Shown in pieces: positions 57,395-64,000 of a stretch of DNA of 64,000 nucleotides. The DNA is from Pelagibacteraceae bacterium (lineage in GTDB: Bacteria; Pseudomonadota; Alphaproteobacteria; Pelagibacterales; Pelagibacteraceae). Under the pieces are notes generated by a model. That model made no database searches and was not told the DNA's origin. It worked only from the letters and a program-made list of their open reading frames with translations. Where the stretch lies: the NCBI GenBank assembly GCA_022763425.1, contig JALEGD010000001.1, positions 820,572 through 884,571 on the forward strand, in the 5' to 3' direction. Within the stretch, counting starts at the first letter, position 1. Each line of letters opens with the position of its first letter. The position numbers were made by a program, and so were the translations under genes.

Positions 57395-59107
57395 ATGGAA
57401 TTAATTAACTCTGAAATCAAAGAAACCAAAAATTTAATTCAAAGTAAAAAATACACTTATGCAGAAAGTAGAGCTTCGGTTCTACTAAACAAACAACCTG
57501 GAAATCCAAAAATTTATGAACTTTTAGGTGATATTTATTTTAACCAAAACTTTTATAAAAAATCGATTTGGTACTATCTTGATGCTTCACAACGAGATCA
57601 AAATAACAAGGATATTTTATATAAACTCGGAGAGAACATTTATTATTTAAAATATTATGAACTTACAGAAGCATTAATGAAAAAAATCATAGAAAAAGAT
57701 CCTTTGTATACTCAAGCGTACATTACTTTAGGCTTAGCTCAGCAAGAAATGGATAACACCGAGGAAGCAATTATGTGTTATGAAGATGCAATTAACATTA
57801 ATCCTAAAGAAGTTTTTGCTTACCTTAATCTAGCCCTACTGCATAAAAAAAATAAGAATTTTGATGAAGCAATAAAAGTTTATCAAAATGCAATTACAAA
57901 TAACCCTAATAATCACTTTATTTTAAGTAACCTTGGGAACTTATTTTATCTTCAGAAAAAATATGATGATGCCGTACTGTGTCATGAAAGAGCGGTAAAA
58001 ATAAAGCCAGACTCATCAATTGCGCATTTTAATTTTGCAAATACCCTGTTTCATGCTGGAAATTTTGAAAGAGCAAAAGAAATTTACGAAACAACTTTAA
58101 GGCTGAGTCCAGAATTTACTCGTGCAAACTCAAATTTAGGTTCTTTGCATTTATTAAATCAAAATTTTAATGATGGATTTGATCGTTATCATTCACGAAT
58201 ATTTAGCGATCCATTGTTAAAAAATATTTTAAGTAAAAAGAAAACAATTTGGCGTGGAGAACCCTTGGCTGGTAAAAGAATACTGGTTTGCAGTGAAAGT
58301 GGTTATGGAAATATTATTCAATTTTCAAGATATATCCCGCTTTTAAAACAGCTCGATTGTGAGATAGTTTTTAGCTGTCCAATGGAAATGCAACACTTAT
58401 TTGAAAATATAACTGAAATTGATGAGTTTGTATTACCTGATCAAAATTATGATAATTTTTTCTACTGGGTTCCATTATTGGATCTACCAAAAATCTTAGC
58501 GCCAAATATATTAGAGCAATGTCCTCAGCCAACAGATATTAAAGTTAATGATAGTAAACTTGAAGAATGGGAAATGTTGCTTGGGGTAGATCAAAAAATA
58601 AAAATTGGTCTTTGTTGGCAGGGAGATCCAACCAACTCAAGAGATCACCTCAACAGTGTAAACCTATCTATGTTTAAAGATATATTATCAATTCCAAATG
58701 CATCATTCATCTCATTACAAAAAGGATATGCAAGAAACCAGATACAAACAAATGAATTTGAAAAACAAATTATTGATTATGATCCTCTAATTGATCAAGG
58801 GTCAAATAAATTTTTAGATACAACTGCTATTTTAAAATATTTAGATTTAGTCATTACTACTGATACATCTATTGCGCATCTTGCGGGTTCTCTTGGAACG
58901 CAAACATGGGTATTATTGTCAAAAGTTCCTGACTGGAGATGGTTTTTAGACAAAGAAGATAGTGTTTGGTATGACAATATGAGATTATTTAGACAAACGG
59001 ATCACCATTGGGAAAAAGTTTTTAAAAATTTAAAAAATGAGTGTGAAACTTTAGTTAATAATATCTTTGAGATTAGAAAAGAAACTGAAACTACTTCTGA
59101 AGCTTAG
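57395..59107 (+). CDS. TPR protein with glycosyltransferase-like C-terminal domain
   Basis: A 570 aa protein. Residues 1-260 hold about six or seven tetratricopeptide repeats (A-x-x-N-L-A-L and I-x-P-K types). The C-terminal half resembles the TPR-linked GT9/GT41-like glycosyltransferase group: KRILVCSESGYGNIIQFSRY, KIGLCWQGDPTNSRD and TTDTSIAHLAGSLGTQTWVL. Such proteins are often protein glycosyltransferases or heptosyltransferase relatives. Adjacent pilin-processing genes make pilin or surface-protein glycosylation a reasonable guess only. It overlaps the convergent metallopeptidase gene by 17 bp. Confidence 0.8.
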   Translation: MELINSEIKETKNLIQSKKYTYAESRASVLLNKQPGNPKIYELLGDIYFNQNFYKKSIWYYLDASQRDQNNKDILYKLGENIYYLKYYELTEALMKKIIEKDPLYTQAYITLGLAQQEMDNTEEAIMCYEDAININPKEVFAYLNLALLHKKNKNFDEAIKVYQNAITNNPNNHFILSNLGNLFYLQKKYDDAVLCHERAVKIKPDSSIAHFNFANTLFHAGNFERAKEIYETTLRLSPEFTRANSNLGSLHLLNQNFNDGFDRYHSRIFSDPLLKNILSKKKTIWRGEPLAGKRILVCSESGYGNIIQFSRYIPLLKQLDCEIVFSCPMEMQHLFENITEIDEFVLPDQNYDNFFYWVPLLDLPKILAPNILEQCPQPTDIKVNDSKLEEWEMLLGVDQKIKIGLCWQGDPTNSRDHLNSVNLSMFKDILSIPNASFISLQKGYARNQIQTNEFEKQIIDYDPLIDQGSNKFLDTTAILKYLDLVITTDTSIAHLAGSLGTQTWVLLSKVPDWRWFLDKEDSVWYDNMRLFRQTDHHWEKVFKNLKNECETLVNNIFEIRKETETTSEA

Positions 59108-60137
59108 TCCAAAAACTTCCATTAATATCACTTGATAATGTCTTCATTCTTTGAATCATTAGTTTTGCTTTTCTAAAGATGATGACGTCTTTTGTCATAA
59201 CATCTCGCATTTTTTTATTCTTAGTAATTAAATAAGCAAACACTTCAGCTTTATCTTCAAATTCATTGTTTTTTGCATAGTGACTTACAAACCCTCTTCC
59301 ATCTGACAACACCTCATTCACATTGGCTTTTAAGTTTTCACTACTGTAAGGATTTTTATTTATCTTAACCCAATCATCATCAACTACAGCTTTGGTTAAG
59401 GTGCTATCAATAACATGGTAATACTCATGATGAAAAATATGTTTAATAATCTGAGGTTGACCAGCATCGATTTGTTTTTTTATTTTTTGAACTGACAGCA
59501 TAAAAACACCTGGAGATTGATCATAGTGAGCAGGTGCCAATCCTTCTGGCGAACTTCCCAATGCTTTAATATCACCACATATCAAAACAAACTTTAATCC
59601 AGCTTTTCCTAAAAAGGAATTTGGATAAAGATCAATTTGCGATACAATCATATCAACAATAAAATCATTGTCTTTAGTGGTTTTTGCACAAGTAAAATCT
59701 TTACCTTGGTAATCAGATGTTGAAAAAACAAATGAAATTCCTTTATGAGATAACATAAAATTTGAAGGGATATCTTCCATGCCAACATTTAAATTTCCTT
59801 TGCTTTTATCAAAAACGGCAAATCGATTATATTCAGGGTTAGGTGCCAAACCTCTAAATCTAATTTTGCATCCTTTATTGTTATTTTTCTTACATGTGTT
59901 AATTGCTTGAACTTCAACTTCATCTTGAGATTTTTTATCTAATGCTTGAAAAAAAGAACCGGTAAGAGATTCCGCAATTGCTCCGTTATAATCGGGATCC
60001 TTTTTTCTTAACGCTTTAAGTTCTGTAATATATTCTTTTATAAACTTTGCTCTTCCTTCATAAAAAGCTTTATTGTTAGACAGAGATGGAAAGGAATAGA
60101 TTATAAAAATTAGTATATAAAAACTAATTTTCATCAA
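59091..60137 (-). CDS. Secreted zinc metallopeptidase-like protein (HEYYH)
   Basis: A 348 aa protein with a signal peptide (about residues 1-20). A gluzincin-type zinc motif HEYYH is at residues 237-241, preceded by IIKHIFH; a possible third ligand Glu is at about 298 in DKAEVFAYL. Cys pairs at 82/90 and 150/187 would suit the periplasm. The overall family is not recognised; distant similarity to toxin-type lethal-factor-like peptidases is possible. It overlaps its upstream partner by 14 bp. Confidence 0.7.
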   Translation of the reverse strand: MMKISFYILIFIIYSFPSLSNNKAFYEGRAKFIKEYITELKALRKKDPDYNGAIAESLTGSFFQALDKKSQDEVEVQAINTCKKNNNKGCKIRFRGLAPNPEYNRFAVFDKSKGNLNVGMEDIPSNFMLSHKGISFVFSTSDYQGKDFTCAKTTKDNDFIVDMIVSQIDLYPNSFLGKAGLKFVLICGDIKALGSSPEGLAPAHYDQSPGVFMLSVQKIKKQIDAGQPQIIKHIFHHEYYHVIDSTLTKAVVDDDWVKINKNPYSSENLKANVNEVLSDGRGFVSHYAKNNEFEDKAEVFAYLITKNKKMRDVMTKDVIIFRKAKLMIQRMKTLSSDINGSFWTKLQK

Positions 60138-60747
60138 TAAATAATTTTAAGGAAAAATAACTTTTAATATCTCTATATGACTCTGGATAGCAACTCATAT
60201 AAATTTCTGATGGTTTAATTGCGCTAGTAGTCAAAACAAGTTGATCCATGTTTTCTTCCTTGGTTTTTGTTTCAAATTCAAAATTATTAAAATATTCTCT
60301 CCACTCACCTATTAAAGATCTACAATGATCTACGTTTCCAATTCTATGATCCCTAAAAGCGATTACTCCATAAACGTGTTTGTTAGCATTTAAATAATAA
60401 TGGTATTTATTAAAGTGAGTTGATTTTTTTTTAGGAACTACAATTTTACAATCATAATTTTTTTGAGCAGGTATGCAGTTTCCAGATAAATTTGCATATC
60501 TTGGATCTATGGGTTTGCCTAGCGGTTGAAGAAAAATGGTATCAATTGGATTTTTGGGTAATTGAATATCAGTATTAACTAACTTTTGCTTAATACTCTT
60601 TTTCTTTGCAACTGGTTTTTGATTTTCAAGATTTTTATCTTTTTCAATTTGCTGAGTTTGTTCTGTTCCAGGCTCACCGGCATTACCACTTAAAGATAAT
60701 AATATAAGTGATAAGGATAATAAAATTACTTTTAAAAATACCATCAA
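60124..60747 (-). CDS. Exported hypothetical protein
   Basis: A 207 aa protein with a hydrophobic signal peptide (about residues 1-23, cleavage near GNAG-E) and then a polar Lys/Gln-rich linker. A C-terminal domain contains four Cys residues (CIPAQKNYDCKI, DHCRS and MSCYPES), likely forming disulfides. No family is recognised. It is translated just before the metallopeptidase with an overlap, so the two are probably co-transcribed partners, for instance a substrate, inhibitor or chaperone. Confidence 0.7.
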   Translation of the reverse strand: MMVFLKVILLSLSLILLSLSGNAGEPGTEQTQQIEKDKNLENQKPVAKKKSIKQKLVNTDIQLPKNPIDTIFLQPLGKPIDPRYANLSGNCIPAQKNYDCKIVVPKKKSTHFNKYHYYLNANKHVYGVIAFRDHRIGNVDHCRSLIGEWREYFNNFEFETKTKEENMDQLVLTTSAIKPSEIYMSCYPESYRDIKSYFSLKLFIDEN

Positions 60748-60786
60748 ATAATGTATATCAATATTTGATTTTTACTGAAATCATTC

Positions 60787-61623
60787 ATGAACGAAGTTGT
60801 TGAACAAAATATAAAAGAAATTATGTCTTTACCTGGTCTAAAAAAGGTAAAAGATGAAGTTAAATCTTTGGTTGCTTATCTTGAAACAGCTGCTGAGAGA
60901 AAAAAATCTGGCCTGAGCGATTCTCCAGATATTTCAAATCATTTAATTTTTTCTGGAAATCCTGGAACAGGTAAAACGACAGTTGCTAGAATTTTAGCAA
61001 AAATATTTAGAGAGCTTGGATTAATCTCTGGTGGAAAATTAATTGAGATTACAAGAAGTGACTTGGTTGTAGCTCAAAAAGGTGAAACGGCTGTTAAAGC
61101 GGCAGACAAATTTAACAGTGCAATTGATAATGTTTTATTTATTGATGAAGCTTATACTTTGGTCAAACCAGATGATCCAAATGACTTTGGACAAGAAGCA
61201 ATTGATGAACTGCTAAAATATATGGAGGATTACCGCGATAGATTAATTGTCATTGTTGCAGGTTATGAAAAAGAAATGCACCGCTTTATTGATGCAAACG
61301 CAGGTTTAGCCTCAAGATTTAAACGAACAATTTTATTTGAAGATTATAATGATTTAGATCTTTATCAAATTTTTTATAAATTTACGAAAGACAACCAATA
61401 CTTAATTCAAAGTGATGCAAATAATTTATTAAAAGAATGCTGTAAAAAAGTCATCTCAATTACTGGTGAAAAATATTCAAACGGTAGGGATATCAGACGT
61501 TTTTTCGAAGCTACACTTCAACAACAAGCTGTCAGACTTGGTAAACAAGAAAACAAGACTAAAGTTGATTTAATGATGTTAAAAAAACAAGATCTTGAAA
61601 CCGCTATTCAAAATTTCGGTTAA
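60787..61623 (+). CDS. CbbX/SpoVK-like AAA+ ATPase
   Basis: A 278 aa AAA+ ATPase. Walker A is SGNPGTGKTTVARIL (about residues 56-70), Walker B is NVLFIDEAYTL (about 115-125), sensor 1 follows in LIVIVAGYEKEMHRF, and the arginine finger region is ASRFKRTI. The N-terminal LPGLKKVKDEVKSL is also typical. CbbX remodels rubisco, and no rubisco gene is seen, so it more likely acts on another complex as SpoVK-type ATPases do. Its 3' end overlaps the autotransporter's C-terminal frame tail-to-tail by 20 bp. Confidence 0.88.
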   Translation: MNEVVEQNIKEIMSLPGLKKVKDEVKSLVAYLETAAERKKSGLSDSPDISNHLIFSGNPGTGKTTVARILAKIFRELGLISGGKLIEITRSDLVVAQKGETAVKAADKFNSAIDNVLFIDEAYTLVKPDDPNDFGQEAIDELLKYMEDYRDRLIVIVAGYEKEMHRFIDANAGLASRFKRTILFEDYNDLDLYQIFYKFTKDNQYLIQSDANNLLKECCKKVISITGEKYSNGRDIRRFFEATLQQQAVRLGKQENKTKVDLMMLKKQDLETAIQNFG

Positions 61624-62158
61624 ACATTTTTTTTCTATACAATTTTACAGCTAACATTCTAATTATCTCATAGATAAGAATAATAAACATGACAAAAGTA
61701 ATTAAAGGTATGAACTTTGTGAACTCAACATAATACCTTAAAGCAATTAAACCAAGTGTTGGCTCAACTTTTTGAATTTGGTGCAATTTCGCTGCCACTA
61801 ATTGTAGCGTTGCTTCATCTGCGGTACATCTGTCATTTTTATAAACCTGACCGGGTCGACATATTGGTTTTTTATAAACTAATGTCTTGGTTACCTTTTC
61901 AATAGTTTTTGCAACTACACCCTTATCCTCATCTTTATCCTTATTTGGTAACTGAACAATAACAGGTGGAATTTTACCTTTTCCAAAATTACCAAATAGT
62001 TTTCTATAAGTGACTGAAAAAACATTTGATTTTAAATCATTATCAGTGCTTTCGGTGTGAAAAATATTTGCGATAAGATTGCTGTCATTTTTTTTATCAA
62101 TAAAATTATAACCTAAACCAACTGAGACGTATTCTTCATGATCTTTTGGAGCATTCAT
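61604..62158 (-). CDS. C-terminal part of the autotransporter frame, with linker and inner-membrane helix
   Basis: A 184 aa reading frame from an ATG at 62158. It is not independent: the same frame is open upstream to a TAG at 62363-62365 and continues into the autotransporter frame beyond. The first 50 residues look like the last barrel strands, ending FSVTYRKLF. A Lys/Asp-rich linker and a Cys pair (ICRPGQVYKNDRC) follow, then a hydrophobic helix (FIPLITFVMFIILIYEIIRM) and a basic end (KLYRKKMFNRNFE). A membrane helix after a barrel is unusual. Expression would need suppression, reinitiation or an error correction at the TAG. Confidence 0.6.
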   Translation of the reverse strand: MNAPKDHEEYVSVGLGYNFIDKKNDSNLIANIFHTESTDNDLKSNVFSVTYRKLFGNFGKGKIPPVIVQLPNKDKDEDKGVVAKTIEKVTKTLVYKKPICRPGQVYKNDRCTADEATLQLVAAKLHQIQKVEPTLGLIALRYYVEFTKFIPLITFVMFIILIYEIIRMLAVKLYRKKMFNRNFE

Positions 62159-62362
62159 ATTAAATGCTGTACTGTCAGAAGTGTATTTGGCAGATGAGGT
62201 TGTTCCATCAATATAATGATCTTGGCTTGCAAAAATAGAAAAATTAAATTGATCAACAACGTCTATATTATCCGAAAAATTTCTATCTAGTGAAAATCCA
62301 AGCTCGGGTTTTAATGTAATAAGATTTTCATTTTTAACATTTAACGCTAAATCACCACCTGA

Positions 62363-64000
62363 CTAGTTAATATCATCTTTAAATTCATAAGAACCTTGTA
62401 AAGACATTGATGGAGATAGTTGCCATCCACCAAGTTTTATTTTTTTTGTATACTGAGCAGAAGCATTAACGCCAAAATCATTGGTGCTAGATTTGTATGT
62501 ATCATTTACAATACCGCCACCAACGCTAACATTTCTTTTTGAAGATGTGTGAGACAGGTATCCACCTGCAATTAAATTCACAGCATGATCTTTTTCATCT
62601 ATTTGTTTAAAAATACTTGAATGAGCTGAATATGTTCTGCTTTCACCATAACTATCATTATAATCTGTATCAGATCCAGATAATCCATACGAATAGCCAT
62701 TAAAATTACCTTCCGACATTTTATATTGCTCTCCAAATAAAATACCGTACGTATCATTTTGATATCCGGTATAATCAGATCCAATATTATCTCTTTTTGT
62801 CTTAGCGCCATAAGTTCTAATAAATGCTGCGCTATCATTTGATGTAAAGGCACTTACTAATGTTTTGTTTTTATTATTCTTTAAAAAACCTAAAACAGAT
62901 GTATCTGAATAATCATAATGCTCAGACCAGTTATTGCGATCACCGTATAGTCCAGATTCTTGAAGCTCAGCTAAGGATAAATTCGAGCTTCCTGACCTTG
63001 TAAAATTACCAACCGGTGATGAGGCTCCCATGCTCGTCACATTGCTCACTGCCTTTTGAAAAGCATTATGTGTTTTTTGAGCTTGTACTAGGCTTGTGGC
63101 AAGCACAGTTCCTTTTGCCTCTTTTAATTCGGAGTCGACAACACCAGAATTGGATACCCAGTAAGTTTTTAAAGAAGATAGTGTTGATGCTGTTGAGTTG
63201 TCAAAAATATCTGCCAATGTTTTTAAACTATTTGTTGATGTATTTGACCTTACACTTCCAGAACTTGAGCTTGCAGTTATTACTAATTTAACAAGGTTAT
63301 TGTCATAATCATAACTTAGGCTAGCTGAACCTCCATTAAAATTAGAACTATCTCCTCCTACTAAGCTTGCAAACGTATCTCCATCTGAAAGTGTTCCGCC
63401 TTGAATAATTGTATATGTAGTGTCTGAATAGGTTGCGTTTGTTACAGTTAAAGATAACGCTCCATCTAAATCAATTGTGCCATTTACGATAATTTTATCT
63501 GCTGAACTTGCATCAAGTTCGATATTTGTAGTTGATGATGAATCTAGCGTTAAATCTCCATCAATAGTTAATGTTCCAATACTATTTCCTGGAGCTAATG
63601 AACCACCACTTGCGTTGACATTTCCACCAATTGTACCACCCCCTCCAAGAGTACCTCCGTTAACTCTTACATCACCTGCAACAATTGTTTTACCGTTATC
63701 AGCTGCTGTACCTGCATAAAGTAATCCACCAGAAACTGTAACTAATCCAGTTTGAGTATTAACACCTCTTAATGTTAAAGTTCCCGAACCATCTTTTTTC
63801 AAGGTACCTGTGCCCGAGATAACACCTGTCATAATTTGATCGTCTGATGAATTAATTTCAAATTCACCAGAGTTAGCAACAGTTCCGGTATAAGTACCTG
63901 ATGAACCAATTCTGCCAGTAATTCGAAGCTTACCATTAGAAATTGTTGTGGCTCCTGTATAGGCGCTATCACCAGTTATAGTTAATGTGCCTGATCCTGA
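62363..64000 (-). CDS. Autotransporter with passenger repeats (5' end outside window, interrupted by TAG)
   Basis: The frame is open from the window end (64000) to a TAG at 62363-62365; the ATG at 63832 is only internal. The passenger has PATR-type repeats, for example SGTGTLKKDGSGTLTLRG and its upstream counterpart SGSGTLTITGDSAYTG. A poly-Gly/Ser/Thr beta-helix follows, then a helical linker from about residue 200 counted from 63832, and an autotransporter beta-barrel in the last 190 residues. The sequence is richer in Gly, Ser, Thr and G+C than the rest of the window. The barrel is incomplete at the stop, and barrel-like strands continue in frame after it. Confidence 0.85.
   Translation of the reverse strand, partial: SGSGTLTITGDSAYTGATTISNGKLRITGRIGSSGTYTGTVANSGEFEINSSDDQIMTGVISGTGTLKKDGSGTLTLRGVNTQTGLVTVSGGLLYAGTAADNGKTIVAGDVRVNGGTLGGGGTIGGNVNASGGSLAPGNSIGTLTIDGDLTLDSSSTTNIELDASSADKIIVNGTIDLDGALSLTVTNATYSDTTYTIIQGGTLSDGDTFASLVGGDSSNFNGGSASLSYDYDNNLVKLVITASSSSGSVRSNTSTNSLKTLADIFDNSTASTLSSLKTYWVSNSGVVDSELKEAKGTVLATSLVQAQKTHNAFQKAVSNVTSMGASSPVGNFTRSGSSNLSLAELQESGLYGDRNNWSEHYDYSDTSVLGFLKNNKNKTLVSAFTSNDSAAFIRTYGAKTKRDNIGSDYTGYQNDTYGILFGEQYKMSEGNFNGYSYGLSGSDTDYNDSYGESRTYSAHSSIFKQIDEKDHAVNLIAGGYLSHTSSKRNVSVGGGIVNDTYKSSTNDFGVNASAQYTKKIKLGGWQLSPSMSLQGSYEFKDDIN

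Noticed and set aside
60787-61623. Rubisco activase role for the CbbX-like ATPase
   Set aside because: No rubisco or Calvin-cycle genes are in the window, and the AAA+ family includes SpoVK-type members with other roles; assignment as an activase would be unsupported.
62599-62853. 84-codon frame on the minus strand within the autotransporter
   Set aside because: Out of frame with the barrel that is clearly coding there; low-complexity Met/Ile-rich product with no ribosome-binding site.
63477-63719. 80-codon plus-strand frame with Pro/Val-rich product opposite the autotransporter passenger
   Set aside because: Its composition is simply the antisense of Gly/Asn/Thr repeats; no start signals.
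63480-64000. Possible tandem DNA repeats or CRISPR-like array
   Set aside because: The periodicity is at the protein level (PATR-type Gly/Thr repeats) and the DNA units are degenerate with no constant repeat and spacer lengths.
1-64000. Insertion sequences, integrases, prophage or plasmid genes
   Set aside because: No transposase, recombinase, phage structural or replication-initiator gene was seen on either strand; accessory genes appear without visible mobile-element remains.

Overview
The window looks like part of a streamlined, very AT-rich alphaproteobacterial genome of the SAR11/Pelagibacterales type; a HIMB59-like lineage is an alternative. The evidence is the low G+C, the very short intergenic gaps with many 1-17 bp gene overlaps, the alphaproteobacterial gene orders (lexA-gltX-gltA-lpxB and rpsB-tsf-frr-uppS-cdsA-dxr-bamA-lpxD-fabZ-lpxA-lpxI-lpxB), a 14-gene nuo operon, a DUF1467 gene, an alphaproteobacterial LexA box (GAAC-N7-GAAC), and a structured rpsB leader like that described in Pelagibacter. 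Assignment is by eye only, with no phylogeny.

Bases 1-5740 (+): the 3' part of trpG, then trpD and trpC in an overlapping tryptophan operon. They are followed by lexA with its SOS box, gltX and gltA (citrate synthase). Bases 5748-16808 (-): a large envelope/translation operon running from rpsB through tsf, frr, uppS, cdsA, dxr, bamA, lpxD, fabZ, lpxA and lpxI to lpxB. It makes outer-membrane lipid A, isoprenoid carrier lipids and the OMP insertase, and is headed by a probable S2-sensing leader RNA. Several genes usually present in these blocks (pyrH, rseP, skp/ompH, comEC) are absent.

Bases 16847-40472 (-): dnaE, lolD, lolC/E, proS, a DUF1467 gene, RNase J, coaX and a minimal birA, then the complete complex I operon (nuoA is first transcribed, nuoN last). 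Bases 40533-43651 (-): gpsA, lnt, a rhodanese and tRNA-Thr(UGU). Bases 43734-49978 (+): a zinc-ribbon/coiled-coil protein, a MoxR/DUF58/transglutaminase trio, a PmtA-like methyltransferase and an MdoB-like phosphotransferase. A second alkaline-phosphatase-superfamily membrane protein faces the last of these.

Bases 51410-64000 form the accessory region. It holds two type IV pilin-like genes, a long coiled-coil protein with tandem LLLN-x-EV motifs and a PopZ/DUF2497-like C-terminus, a PilO-like protein, a zinc-ribbon membrane protein, a STAS protein with an Ala/Pro/Glu-rich tail, a prepilin peptidase and a TPR-glycosyltransferase. After these come a secreted HExxH metallopeptidase-like protein with a secreted partner, a CbbX-like AAA+ ATPase, and an autotransporter running off the window end.

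The most unusual locus is the autotransporter. Its frame is broken by one in-frame TAG inside the beta-barrel. Beyond the barrel's final strand the frame continues into a periplasmic-type linker and an inner-membrane helix, which would predict an outer-membrane barrel tethered to the inner membrane. The other notable signals are the possible PopZ-like protein inside a pilus locus, a terminator whose 3' arm doubles as the ribosome-binding site of the next gene, and the rpsB leader. No stretch over 300 bases lacks a gene; the longest intergenic interval (43462-43733) holds the tRNA.
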